From positions 186,001-250,000 of the forward strand of contig JASBRU010000002.1 of NCBI GenBank assembly GCA_030149285.1: a DNA stretch of 64,000 nucleotides. Direction: 5' to 3'. Within the stretch, counting starts at the first letter, position 1. Each line of letters starts with the position of its first letter. A program made the translations under genes and the position numbers. Origin of the DNA: Flavobacteriales bacterium (GTDB taxonomy: Bacteria > Bacteroidota > Bacteroidia > Flavobacteriales > JASBRU01). Of this stretch, positions 25,852-34,994 are shown piece after piece. Under the pieces are notes generated by a model that saw only the letters and a list, made by a program, of their open reading frames with translations, searched no databases and had not been told where the DNA came from.

Positions 25852-28218
25852 TTAAAAGTTAAAGTTGTAGGTTACAAATGGTATTGCAGAGCCAAATATT
25901 GATATTTTAACAGCTTCTCCAACTAATGGATTATCCTCATTTTGCCTGAAGGTTAATGAGTATGTATTTCTTCTGCTGTACAAGTTATATACACCAAAAG
26001 ACCAGCTACTTTGCCATCTTTTACCTTCTTTTTGTGGTACATTATAAGTAGCAGATATATCTAACCTGTGATAATTATCAATTCTATCTCCGTTTCTGTC
26101 AGCACTAAAATCAGCAATGGTAAAACCACCCCACTGATATTTGCCTGTAGGTAATGTAATTGGTCTACCTGTTGTGAATGCAAAACTAGTACCCATAGAC
26201 CATTTTTTATTAAACTGATAGCTTAACACTAAGGATACATCATGAAGCTTATCGAAGTTTGAAGGGTAGTAATTACCTTCGTTAATAGTTTCTTCGGCAA
26301 ACTGTCCTTTCACTTTTCGTTCAGATCTAGAAAGCGTGTAGCTTATCCAGCCGGTAAGTTTACCTTCTTGCTTTTTAAGCATTAACTCTAAACCATATGA
26401 TCTTGCGTCTCCAGTAATTAAATCGGTTTCTAGTTGTTCATTTAATAACAAGTCAGCACCATCTTTATACTCTACAATGTCATTCATTGTTTTGTAATAT
26501 ACTTCTGCAGAAAGCTCATACGTGTTGTTTTTAAAGTTTCTGAAGTAACCCAATGCAACTTGGTCTGCAGTTGCAGGGTTGATATGGGTATCACTTGGTC
26601 TCCAAACATCAATTGGTGTAGCAGAGGTAGTGTTAGAAATTAAGTGTATATACTGCCTAGTTCTATTATAACTAGCTTTTACCGAACTCACATCGTTAAG
26701 AATGTAGTTAACTAATAACCTAGGCTCTAAACCGCCAAAACTTTTAATTATATCACCGTCTTCATAAATGGTTGTGTTAATTACTGTTGTAGGGTCTTTT
26801 GGTCTAGTAGGGTCGTATTCATATACTGTACCGGCTCCCATTCTTAAGAAAAATGAATAGCGAAGACCGTATTGAACTTTGAAATTTTCAGTAAAGTGAT
26901 GCTCATGACTAACATATACTGCGGGTTCAATAGCAACCTGATTTTCAAGCTCAAAATTATTTACGTTTACACCTGATACCTTGGCCGGTTTAAAGTTGTA
27001 GAACAATGCATTAGCTCCAAACTCAAAAGTGTTTCGTGGGTTTTTGTAGTAAGTAAAATCAGCTTTTATATTCTGATTGATAATTCTTGATTCCCAATCA
27101 AATTCATTTTCAGGGTCTTCTGCACCTAAAGTGTACTTGTAATCGCTATATACCAAACTAAAGTTTGAGAAAAGTTTTTCATTAAATAGGTGATTCCATC
27201 TTAACGAGCCAGTTGCATTACCCCAGCTAAAACCAAATAGTTCATCAAACTTAAATACATCTCTACCAAAATAACCCGATAGATATAATCTGTCTTTATC
27301 ACTAAACTTATAATTGGCTTTTGCATTTAAGTCGTAAAAGTATAGCACGTTGTTTCTTAATCCTTCATCAGAAGAGAGCTTTAAAAATAAATCTGCATAA
27401 GATCTTCTACCGGCAACCATAAAAGAGCTTTTGTCTTTTTGTATGGGACCTTCTACAGTTAACCTACTAGATAAAACCCCTATGCCGCCATTAGCGCCCA
27501 GGCGTTTCATGTTACCGTCTTTTTGTCTTACATCTAATACTGATGACAATCTACCACCGTATTTTGCAGGCATGCCTCCTTTATAAAGCTTTACATCTTT
27601 TAAGGCATCAGCATTAAATACAGAGAAGAAACCAAATAAGTGAGATGAATTGTAAACAGGGGCTTCGTCAAGTAGTATTAAGTTTTGGTCTACATTACCA
27701 CCTCTTACGTTAAAACCGCTTGCGCCTTCTCCTACACTTGTTACACCTGGTAGTAAAAGTATACTACGTATTACATCTACTTCACCTAAAACTTGTGGAA
27801 TGTTTTTAATAGTACCCACATCTATTTTAGTGATACTCATTTCAACACCCTTAACGTTTTGCTCTTTCTTCTTGTCGGTTAAAACTACTTCCCCCATCGT
27901 TTTAGAGTCTGTGTTTAACTCTACATTTAGTGTAGTGTTTTTATCTAAAACAACAGTTTTAGTAATTGTTTTGTAACCTATAAATAAATAAGAGATTTCG
28001 TAAGTGCCGGGCTGCAACGAAAGCGAATAAAATCCGTATTCATTAGATGTGGTTCCAACTCTAAGAGATTCTATGAAAATGTTTGCTCCAATTAACTCTT
28101 CGCCATTTAATGCGTCTTTAACATGACCACTAAGGGTAACTTTTGTTTGAGCTTTAAGGCTTGTGCTAGAAAGTAGTAGAGTTAATAAAACTAGAGCTAG
28201 GCCAATAGTTTTTTTCAT
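25852..28218 (-). CDS. TonB-dependent receptor paired with DUF4249 lipoproteins
   Basis: A 788-aa outer-membrane receptor: signal peptide ending SLKAQ, carboxypeptidase-regulatory-like domain (LSGHVKDALNGEELIGANI), plug domain with GFNVRGGNVDQNLILLDE and VKLYKGGMPAKYGGRLSSV, then a barrel ending VTYNFNF. It leads an operon with two DUF4249 lipoprotein genes. There is no SusD homologue; the DUF4249 proteins occupy the equivalent position. A promoter lies 40-71 nt upstream. The substrate cannot be predicted from sequence. Confidence 0.92.
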   Translation of the reverse strand: MKKTIGLALVLLTLLLSSTSLKAQTKVTLSGHVKDALNGEELIGANIFIESLRVGTTSNEYGFYSLSLQPGTYEISYLFIGYKTITKTVVLDKNTTLNVELNTDSKTMGEVVLTDKKKEQNVKGVEMSITKIDVGTIKNIPQVLGEVDVIRSILLLPGVTSVGEGASGFNVRGGNVDQNLILLDEAPVYNSSHLFGFFSVFNADALKDVKLYKGGMPAKYGGRLSSVLDVRQKDGNMKRLGANGGIGVLSSRLTVEGPIQKDKSSFMVAGRRSYADLFLKLSSDEGLRNNVLYFYDLNAKANYKFSDKDRLYLSGYFGRDVFKFDELFGFSWGNATGSLRWNHLFNEKLFSNFSLVYSDYKYTLGAEDPENEFDWESRIINQNIKADFTYYKNPRNTFEFGANALFYNFKPAKVSGVNVNNFELENQVAIEPAVYVSHEHHFTENFKVQYGLRYSFFLRMGAGTVYEYDPTRPKDPTTVINTTIYEDGDIIKSFGGLEPRLLVNYILNDVSSVKASYNRTRQYIHLISNTTSATPIDVWRPSDTHINPATADQVALGYFRNFKNNTYELSAEVYYKTMNDIVEYKDGADLLLNEQLETDLITGDARSYGLELMLKKQEGKLTGWISYTLSRSERKVKGQFAEETINEGNYYPSNFDKLHDVSLVLSYQFNKKWSMGTSFAFTTGRPITLPTGKYQWGGFTIADFSADRNGDRIDNYHRLDISATYNVPQKEGKRWQSSWSFGVYNLYSRRNTYSLTFRQNEDNPLVGEAVKISIFGSAIPFVTYNFNF

Positions 28219-28257
28219 CAGGGTGTTTTGTTTTTGGTAATTCGGTTAATTCGGCTG

Positions 28258-28289
28258 CAAAATTAGTGAAAACAACTGTGCAGGCACAA
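28258..28289 (-). promoter_or_regulatory. Promoter of the TonB receptor/DUF4249 operon
   Basis: On the minus strand, TTG (28289-28287), 21 nt, then TAATTTTG (28265-28258), matching TTG-N-TAnnTTTG. The 28219-28379 gap holds this promoter and the divergent one for the protease. Confidence 0.6.
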
Positions 28290-28328
28290 TTGTTGATGTA
28301 AAATATTCGTTAATGGATGCGTATTTCG

Positions 28329-28336
28329 TATCTTTG
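28329..28336 (+). promoter_or_regulatory. -7 promoter element of the C-terminal processing protease
   Basis: TATCTTTG matches TAnnTTTG, 51 nt upstream of the ATG at 28380. No well-spaced -33 TTG is evident. Confidence 0.5.
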
Positions 28337-28379
28337 ATAGTAAACGGTTTATACGCTGTATTGTTACAGTAGATGAGGA

Positions 28380-30494
28380 ATGAATTTTATAAAAAGTACA
28401 ATTATGTTTATTAAAAGGTTTAAGTACCTGACTATTATAGTGATAGCTGTGTCATTATTTTTAGGTTTTATTTTAGTAGATAAAACTAAAAAAGATGAGG
28501 TATTGATGAGTGTGGTATATCAAATGCTTAATAATGAGCATTATCAACCTCAAAATTTAAATGATAGCTTTTCTGAAAAACTGTTTGATGAGTATTTAGA
28601 AACAATGGACTTTAGTAAGCGTTTTTTACTCCAGTCTGATGTGGATGGTATAAAGGCTTATAGAACTCAACTTGATGATGAGTTTAAAACAGGAGATTTT
28701 GAGTTTTTTGATAAATCTTTTGCCATTATAGATAAACGAATTGATAATGTAAAAGCTATTTACCAAAAAGCTTTGGCTGAACCTTTTGATTATACTAAAG
28801 ATGAATCTTATGAAGCAGATGCTGAGAAGATTGCTTTTGCTAAAACTGAAGAAGAGTTACAGGAATACTGGAGACAATATTTAAAGTATAGAACCTTACA
28901 GCGAATTGCAGAAAAGTTAGATAGCCAAGAAAAAGCATTAGAGGAGGGCGATGATTCTATTGAGCAAAAGTCATTTGAGACACTAGAAAAAGAAGCTAGA
29001 GAAAAAGAGTTGGAGACCCATGATAAGTGGTTTGAGCGTATGGATGAACTAGAGCGTAGAGACTGGTTGTCATATTATATCAATGCTATTGCAGGTGTGT
29101 ATGATCCGCATACTGCGTTTTATCCACCAAAACAAAAACAAGATTTTGAGATATCTATTTCCGGTCAGTTAGAAGGAATAGGGGCACAACTTACAACTGA
29201 AGATGGATACATTACAGTTGCAGAAGTGATTACCGGTAGTCCTAGTTGGAAACAAGGCGATTTGGAAGCAGATGATAAAATTTTAAAAGTAGCACAGGGC
29301 GATGAAGAAGCTGTTGATGTTGTAGGTATGCGTATTGATGATGCAGTTAAACTAATTAGAGGTAAAAAAGGCACAGAAGTAAGATTGACAGTTAAAAAAA
29401 TTGATGGTTCTATAAAAGTGATACCTATAATTAGGGATGTAGTTGTGTTTGAAGAAACCTATGCAAAATCTGCTATTATTGAAAAAGACGGAGAAAAAAT
29501 TGGTTATATAAAGTTGCCTAAGTTTTATGTAAACTTTAACGATAGAAATGCCAGAGATTGTGCCAAAGATGTTGCTAAAGAACTTGAAAAGTTAAATGAA
29601 GAGGGGATAGACGGATTGGTTTTTGATTTAAGAGACAATGGTGGTGGTTCTTTACAAGGAGCTATAGATATTGTTGGCTTATTTATTAAAAGTGGACCAG
29701 TAGTACAAGTACTATCATCAGATGGTAGTTCTAGGGTTTTAAGAGATAGAGACTCTCGTGTGCAATATGATGGTCCCTTAGTGGTAATGGTAAACTCATT
29801 TAGCGCGTCAGCATCAGAAATTTTTGCAGCAGCTATACAAGATTACAACAGAGGTATTATTGTAGGTAGTAAAACTACTTTTGGTAAGGGTACTGTACAA
29901 ACGGTTGTAGATTTAGATAAAGTTATTTCTCCATCATATAACGATATAAAACCATTGGGAGCTTTAAAGCTTACTTACCAGAAGTTTTATAGAGTAAATG
30001 GAGGTGCAACCCAATTAAAAGGAGTGGAGTCTGATATTGTTTTCCCAGACAGATATACTTATTTGGAGTTTGGAGAAAAGGATAGATTGAATGCACTGAA
30101 GTGGGATGAAATTGATGAGGCTAATTATGATGCCTTACCAAAAAATAAAGCCTTTTCTGAAGCTATAAAGAATAGCAATAAAAGGGTTGATAATAATGAT
30201 AAATTTAAATTGATAGATGAGCATGCTGCTTGGTTAAAAAAGCAACAAGAAAATACTTTGGTAAGTTTGAAATTAGAGGATTACAGAAACGAACTAAAAC
30301 TAATAGACCAGACTAACGAAAAGTATAAAGGTATGCGCAAAGCTGATGAAGAATTAATGATAAGACCTTTAAGTATTCAACTACCAATAATGGAGTCTGA
30401 TTCTATAGAAGCTAAGAAAATTAATGACTGGCATAAGAATTTAAAAACTGACTTATACCTTACTGAAGCTGCTACTATTGTAGAAGAGCTATAA
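28380..30494 (+). CDS. C-terminal processing peptidase (S41A, Prc/Tsp type)
   Basis: Periplasmic serine protease that trims or degrades proteins from the C-terminus. 704 aa: N-terminal membrane anchor (YLTIIVIAVSLFLGFILV), Tsp-like N-terminal region, a PDZ domain around EGIGAQLTTEDGYITVAEV, the catalytic serine region VNSFSASASEIFAAA, and the catalytic lysine in KTTFGKGTVQTV, then the Tsp C-terminal extension. The size matches the long Prc/Tsp proteins. An alternative ATG at 28404 would shorten it by 8 residues. Its 3' end overlaps the convergent LAS-peptidase-like gene by 6 bp. Confidence 0.93.
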   Translation: MNFIKSTIMFIKRFKYLTIIVIAVSLFLGFILVDKTKKDEVLMSVVYQMLNNEHYQPQNLNDSFSEKLFDEYLETMDFSKRFLLQSDVDGIKAYRTQLDDEFKTGDFEFFDKSFAIIDKRIDNVKAIYQKALAEPFDYTKDESYEADAEKIAFAKTEEELQEYWRQYLKYRTLQRIAEKLDSQEKALEEGDDSIEQKSFETLEKEAREKELETHDKWFERMDELERRDWLSYYINAIAGVYDPHTAFYPPKQKQDFEISISGQLEGIGAQLTTEDGYITVAEVITGSPSWKQGDLEADDKILKVAQGDEEAVDVVGMRIDDAVKLIRGKKGTEVRLTVKKIDGSIKVIPIIRDVVVFEETYAKSAIIEKDGEKIGYIKLPKFYVNFNDRNARDCAKDVAKELEKLNEEGIDGLVFDLRDNGGGSLQGAIDIVGLFIKSGPVVQVLSSDGSSRVLRDRDSRVQYDGPLVVMVNSFSASASEIFAAAIQDYNRGIIVGSKTTFGKGTVQTVVDLDKVISPSYNDIKPLGALKLTYQKFYRVNGGATQLKGVESDIVFPDRYTYLEFGEKDRLNALKWDEIDEANYDALPKNKAFSEAIKNSNKRVDNNDKFKLIDEHAAWLKKQQENTLVSLKLEDYRNELKLIDQTNEKYKGMRKADEELMIRPLSIQLPIMESDSIEAKKINDWHKNLKTDLYLTEAATIVEEL

Positions 30495-31328
30495 TTGTAT
30501 ATGTATATGGTCGTCATGCCTTACTGCATGGCAGCCATGGAAACGAATTTTATTATGATAGAGCCCCATTCTGGTTTTCAGGTGGGGCTCTATAAATATT
30601 TTACCTACGTTGTTTGCCAAAATTGCATTTACTAGGTCTGCAGTTCTTTCTTCATCAAACTCTATAGAATTTTGATTAAAGCCAATTCCGAAGATGCTAG
30701 AAGAACTATATTGCTTAAAGCCATTCTTTTCACACTCATCTGCTTGGTTAAACTCACCGAATTTAGGTTTTTCGTAAATCCCGTACCCCATAAATGCTTT
30801 TGCCTTGTTGTTTAAAGGTTCACCCGTCTCTGCATCTTTATACATAAATGCTAAATCTACTTTTTCACCGTCATTATGACTTAAGTGTGGTATTAAAGGA
30901 AAACCATCTATAAAAGGAAAGTTAGCATCTAAATAACTTATTATAGCATTCGGGTGCTTTTGCTGGTAGGTAATAGATACTTTCTTCAATACATCATGCA
31001 TCTCAGTACTTACGTAATGTCTATTGCCTATAACTGTAACAAAACTTATTGGGCACACCATAAATTCTTCATCAATAATAGTTGGTAAAGGAATTCTTCC
31101 ATTCATCTTAGCAAGGGGTGGGATAATTAAAAAAGTTGCACCAATATAAATGATAGCAAAAGCTAAAATTTTAATGAGCTTAGCATTAAGCTTAGACTTT
31201 GCTTTTCTATTAATATATCTAAATAATGGTAAGCATAGTAAATAAATAACCCCACCAACTTGTGTGAGTATAGTTAAGATAACGGCAACAAATAGCTGAA
31301 TAGTTAAGTAGATAATCTTTTGGAACAT
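30489..31328 (-). CDS. Membrane-anchored LAS/MepA-like metallopeptidase fold protein
   Basis: A 279-aa protein with two hydrophobic segments near residues 5-35 and 50-72, followed by a soluble domain. The soluble part has the zinc-ligand layout of LAS (lysostatin/D-Ala-D-Ala peptidase/sonic hedgehog) enzymes: H151 and D158 in SHNDGEKVDLAF, and HDDHIHIQ at 271-278 with H274 and H276 at the extreme C-terminus, like the DDH-x-H end of MepA. A peptidoglycan-peptide hydrolase is plausible. I do not recognise a named family, so function is inferred from motif geometry only. Confidence 0.65.
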   Translation of the reverse strand: MFQKIIYLTIQLFVAVILTILTQVGGVIYLLCLPLFRYINRKAKSKLNAKLIKILAFAIIYIGATFLIIPPLAKMNGRIPLPTIIDEEFMVCPISFVTVIGNRHYVSTEMHDVLKKVSITYQQKHPNAIISYLDANFPFIDGFPLIPHLSHNDGEKVDLAFMYKDAETGEPLNNKAKAFMGYGIYEKPKFGEFNQADECEKNGFKQYSSSSIFGIGFNQNSIEFDEERTADLVNAILANNVGKIFIEPHLKTRMGLYHNKIRFHGCHAVRHDDHIHIQL

Positions 31329-31398
31329 ATCTAAATGTATGTAAAATGATTAGAACTGAAAAGAATGTAAATTTTATTTTTTTGTGCATCTTGCACTC

Positions 31399-32520
31399 AT
31401 GTCCACAGATTCAATTTCATTAGGTAAAAAAGCATTAAAGCGGTTTAAAAAAGACTGGCTTGGAATGTTTGGTTTTGTGGTTGTAATTATAGCATTGCTT
31501 GCAGCAATATTTGCTTATCCATTAATGCCCGATAATACACCAAGTGCCAATGATATGAGTATTGAGTTATCAGCAAAAAAGCCGGGCTTTAGTGTTGAAA
31601 TGATTAAGGTAGAACAACAAGTAAATAACCGTAAAAGTTGGCTAGCTAGGTTTTTTACAGGGGCTCAAAAAGAGTATAGAGAAATTCCGATTACAGGATG
31701 GAGAGTTGAAGGAGATAGGCTGCTCTATAAACCATATGTAGGTGAAGAAGCAGTAAGCGAACAGGAAATAGAATTACCCTTATCAGAAATAAGTATTGAT
31801 AAAACGATAGATGAAAACTCAGTAAATGAATACATCTATAAAAAAAGCTTTGCATTAGGTACTGATAAATATGGTAGAGATTTATTGAGTAGGTTATTGC
31901 TAGGGACCAGAATTTCTATTTCTGTTGGTTTTATATCAGTAGTTATATCACTACTAATAGGTATTTCTCTTGGGGCTATAGCCGGGTATTACCGTGGATG
32001 GATAGATAATGCTATTATGTGGTTAATAAACGTAGTATGGTCTATACCAACTTTGCTACTGGTAATTGCTATTACATTGGTGCTTGGAAAAGGGTTTTGG
32101 CAAGTATTTATTGCAGTAGGATTAACCATGTGGGTTGAGGTTGCCAGAGTAGTGCGCGGACAAGTATTGAGTGTTAGAGAAAAAGAGTATATAGAAGCAT
32201 CTAAAGCATTAGGGTATAAAAGTGGTAGAATTATCCGAAAGCACATTTTGCCTAATGTAATGGGGCCTGTAATTGTTATTTCGGCAGCTAATTTTGCTTC
32301 AGCTATTTTAATTGAAAGTGGTCTAAGCTTTTTAGGTATCGGGGCACAACCACCAATGCCATCTTGGGGCGGAATGATTAAAGATCATTACTCTTATATC
32401 ATTTTAAATAAAGCGTACTTGGCAATCTTCCCGGGTTTGGCAATTATGTTGTTGGTATTAGCATTTATGCTAATTGGAAATGCATTGAGAGATGCCTTAG
32501 ATGTAAAAGCATCGGATTAA
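31399..32520 (+). CDS. Peptide/nickel-type ABC transporter permease (DppC/OppC family)
   Basis: Inner-membrane permease of an oligopeptide-type ABC importer. It has the OppC N-terminal segment LKRFKKDWLGMFGF, the FALGTDKYGRDLLSRLLLGTR pattern, and the EAA loop YIEASKALGYKSGRIIRKHI. A region of about 100 residues between the first helix and LGTDKYGRD is much longer than in E. coli DppC. The start is set at 31399, because an AT-rich TA-N4-TTTG element (31375-31384) runs into the alternative ATG at 31384. No ATPase, second permease or binding protein is adjacent, so it works with parts encoded elsewhere. Confidence 0.9.
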   Translation: MSTDSISLGKKALKRFKKDWLGMFGFVVVIIALLAAIFAYPLMPDNTPSANDMSIELSAKKPGFSVEMIKVEQQVNNRKSWLARFFTGAQKEYREIPITGWRVEGDRLLYKPYVGEEAVSEQEIELPLSEISIDKTIDENSVNEYIYKKSFALGTDKYGRDLLSRLLLGTRISISVGFISVVISLLIGISLGAIAGYYRGWIDNAIMWLINVVWSIPTLLLVIAITLVLGKGFWQVFIAVGLTMWVEVARVVRGQVLSVREKEYIEASKALGYKSGRIIRKHILPNVMGPVIVISAANFASAILIESGLSFLGIGAQPPMPSWGGMIKDHYSYIILNKAYLAIFPGLAIMLLVLAFMLIGNALRDALDVKASD

Positions 32521-33212
32521 AAAAGGTCAGTCCAACTGCCTTTGAGGGTAGGCTTTAATAAGCCCTCGCCTAATTGTTCTAAAAATACTGTCCTCTCTAC
32601 TTTTTCAGCACCCAAACTCTCTAAATGTTCAGTATACACTTGGCAGTCTATCATACTGAAGTTTTTCTTTTCCAATTCTCTAGCGAGTGTTATGAAACAA
32701 GCTTTAGAAGCATTACTTGCTTTACTGAACATAGACTCACCAAAGAAACAGTTGCCAAGTGATACTCCGTATAAACCACCAACTAATTGATTATCCTGCC
32801 ATGCTTCTACAGAGTGTGCGTAGCCCATTTCGTGTAGTTTGGTATAAGATTCAATTAAGTCTTTAGTAATCCATGACCCTGCTTCTTCATAATTATTTCT
32901 GATTACTTTCTGACAATTACTCATTACTTCCTTAAAGGCAGTATCGTAGCGTATTTCAAAGGTATTTCTGTTGAGTATCTGCTTCATGCTTTTAGATACT
33001 TTTACTCGCTCTGGATATAAAACCATTCTAGGGTTAGGGCTCCACCATATAATAGGGTCTTCGGGGTTGAACCAAGGAAATATACCATTTTCATAAGCCA
33101 ATAAAAGACGCTGTGGGTCTAAATCTCCACCTACTGCCAGAATTCCCTCCTCATTGGCATTATTAGGGTTTGGAAATATATGTTGTGTATCGTCTAAAAG
33201 GTAAATTGGCAT
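32517..33212 (-). CDS. aat: Leucyl/phenylalanyl-tRNA--protein transferase
   Basis: Attaches Leu or Phe from tRNA to N-terminal Arg/Lys of proteins, feeding the N-degron pathway. The 231-aa protein begins MPIYLLDD and has FPNPNNANEEGILAVGGDL, LAYENGIFPWFN, WWSPNPRMVL, and LVGGLYGVSLGNCFFGESMFS. The start is the ATG overlapping the atoE stop (TGATG); an in-frame extension of 39 residues upstream lies inside atoE and lacks family resemblance. With clpP/clpX in the same window, the N-degron machinery is at least partly present; no ClpS is seen here. Confidence 0.95.
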   Translation of the reverse strand: MPIYLLDDTQHIFPNPNNANEEGILAVGGDLDPQRLLLAYENGIFPWFNPEDPIIWWSPNPRMVLYPERVKVSKSMKQILNRNTFEIRYDTAFKEVMSNCQKVIRNNYEEAGSWITKDLIESYTKLHEMGYAHSVEAWQDNQLVGGLYGVSLGNCFFGESMFSKASNASKACFITLARELEKKNFSMIDCQVYTEHLESLGAEKVERTVFLEQLGEGLLKPTLKGSWTDLF

Positions 33213-34618
33213 CAGAATAAAAGTAAGCCGAGTATAAAAATGATTGTTCCGGCAAGCATCAAAATAAGTGTATAAGGCAAAATTTCTTTTGCTTTTAAGC
33301 CTGTTATCCCTAACAAAGGTAAGGCCCAAAAAGGTTGTAGCATATTGGTTAATTGGTCACCATAAGCTAATGCCATAATACTTTTACCTAAAGGAATACC
33401 TAAGTCTTGTGAGGCTTGTATAATAATAGGCCCTTGTACACCCCACTGACCACCACCACTTGGTACAAATACATTTACAATACCCGCACTAAAGAATGTG
33501 AAAATAGGAAAGGCTGTTTCGGGTGAGGCTGTTTGCTTAGATAAACTCACAAAAAAGTCTGAAAATATAGTTGCCAAGCCTGAGCTTGTCATAATACCAA
33601 TAATACCAAAGTATAAAGGGAACTGAATTAATATTCCTGATGCCCCGCCAATAGCATCATCAATAGCGTTGAGGTATTGCTTAAAGTTTTTATGTAATAC
33701 AATACCCAAACCTAATAGGGTAAAGTTAATGAAGTTAGGAGTAATAAAATTAAAACTAAACGTCTCGGGTTTGATAAAGGCTTTGTAGATGGCAATAAAT
33801 AAGATGATTCCACCAAACAGGTAGGCTGCTATTTTTGAGTTGTCAATTCTTTCGGCACCTTTAATTTCCTCTTGTATATCTATATGTGTTTTTTTTGCAT
33901 TTAACTTTAGCGTTTTACTTTTTACAGATTTACCTAAGAAGTACATTAATGCAGGCAGAACAATCAGTAATACGGCAGAGATGGTGAAATTCATACTACT
34001 GAAAACCGTATCTGTAAAAGGAACAGCATCGGGTAGTTGAGCAATTTGTTCGGTAGTGTAAGTACTACTCATTAAGTCAGCTAAATGTCCAGGGTCAGCA
34101 GCTTTTACAGGGGCAGAGCCTGATATGCCACCATGCCATACCATTAGACCGGAATAACCTGCTGCACCAATTAAAGGGTAGTTTAGTTTAATACCATCTG
34201 CAGAAGTTCTTTCTGCAACTTTGCGAGCAAAGATTGCCCCAAATATAAGTCCCAAACCCCAGTTGAATAAGGCAACCAGTAGCGTGAAAAAAGTAACAAT
34301 GGCAGCTGCTTTAGCTGTAGTAGTACAAAATTGTGTAGCGTATCGGATTAGTTTTTCGGCAGGGGAGGTAAGTGCCAGTACATGACCTAAGACCAGCATC
34401 AGCATCATTTGCATGGCAAAAACTAGCAGCCCATTGTTCCATAAGCCGTTTTCCCAATACTCTAGTAGGTCTATAAAATAAGAACCCGCCCCAATATCAT
34501 CAGGGCGGGTAATGCCAAAGGCTAATATGATTGTTAAAAAGGTAAGAAGTACCGCAATAGTAAACGGTGCAGGAAGCAACGTTTTAAATAACTTGGCTAT
34601 GCGGTCTGCAATACCCAT
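33212..34618 (-). CDS. Short-chain fatty acid transporter, AtoE family
   Basis: A 468-aa polytopic membrane protein of the AtoE/TIGR00366 short-chain fatty acid uptake family. Visible family segments are FTIAVLLTFLTIILAFG, FNWGLGLIFGAIFAR, YSGLMVWHGGISGSAPV, and FVPSGGGQWGVQGPI near the C-terminus. It overlaps aat by one base, which suggests co-expression, though their roles look unrelated. Substrates such as acetoacetate or butyrate are known for the family; the one used here is unknown. Confidence 0.9.
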   Translation of the reverse strand: MGIADRIAKLFKTLLPAPFTIAVLLTFLTIILAFGITRPDDIGAGSYFIDLLEYWENGLWNNGLLVFAMQMMLMLVLGHVLALTSPAEKLIRYATQFCTTTAKAAAIVTFFTLLVALFNWGLGLIFGAIFARKVAERTSADGIKLNYPLIGAAGYSGLMVWHGGISGSAPVKAADPGHLADLMSSTYTTEQIAQLPDAVPFTDTVFSSMNFTISAVLLIVLPALMYFLGKSVKSKTLKLNAKKTHIDIQEEIKGAERIDNSKIAAYLFGGIILFIAIYKAFIKPETFSFNFITPNFINFTLLGLGIVLHKNFKQYLNAIDDAIGGASGILIQFPLYFGIIGIMTSSGLATIFSDFFVSLSKQTASPETAFPIFTFFSAGIVNVFVPSGGGQWGVQGPIIIQASQDLGIPLGKSIMALAYGDQLTNMLQPFWALPLLGITGLKAKEILPYTLILMLAGTIIFILGLLLF

Positions 34619-34624
34619 TTAATA

Positions 34625-34984
34625 TTAAAATGGTAAATCATCTTCTGCATCAGCAGGTGGTATAGGCATTTGTTCCATCGGAACGCCATCACCTGTAGGA
34701 GCCGCAGAACCTACTTTTTCTATTTTCCACCCGTGTATAGAAACAAAGTAACGTACGTTTCCATCTTTAGGGTTAGTCCATTCTCTACCTCTAATGTTGA
34801 TGCCGATATTTACTTCATCTCCAACACTAAAACCATCTAAAAGGCTTATGCGATCTTGAGTAAACTCAACTAATATATCTTGTGGGTATTGTTCTTGCGT
34901 AGTTAATACAAGTTCTCTCTTTTTAAAAGATGCAGAGATTTCTTGTGTATTCATTAAAACTTTAATCCTTCCGGTTAAATCCAT
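34625..34984 (-). CDS. DUF3127 small protein with SSB-like acidic C-terminus
   Basis: A 119-aa cytoplasmic protein of the Bacteroidota family DUF3127, recognised from ISASFKKRELVLTTQEQYPQ, a central IRGREWTNPKDGNVRYF and the HGWKIEKV end. The predicted beta-rich core suits an OB-like fold. A flexible Pro/Gly segment leads to an acidic tip EDDLPF (114-119), which closely resembles the DDDIPF tail by which single-strand DNA-binding protein recruits repair partners. This hints at a nucleic-acid role, but none is established. Neighbours (atoE, flavin reductase) give no help. Confidence 0.85.
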   Translation of the reverse strand: MDLTGRIKVLMNTQEISASFKKRELVLTTQEQYPQDILVEFTQDRISLLDGFSVGDEVNIGINIRGREWTNPKDGNVRYFVSIHGWKIEKVGSAAPTGDGVPMEQMPIPPADAEDDLPF

Positions 34985-34994
34985 TGTACTTATT

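Noticed and set aside
24117-28218. Interpretation as a SusC/SusD polysaccharide utilisation locus
   Set aside because: The lipoproteins are DUF4249, not SusD, and no glycoside hydrolases or sulfatases are nearby.
33213-33329. 39-residue N-terminal extension of aat
   Set aside because: It lies inside atoE in another frame, has no resemblance to the Aat family, and the ATG at 33212 is stop-overlapped as in a coupled operon.
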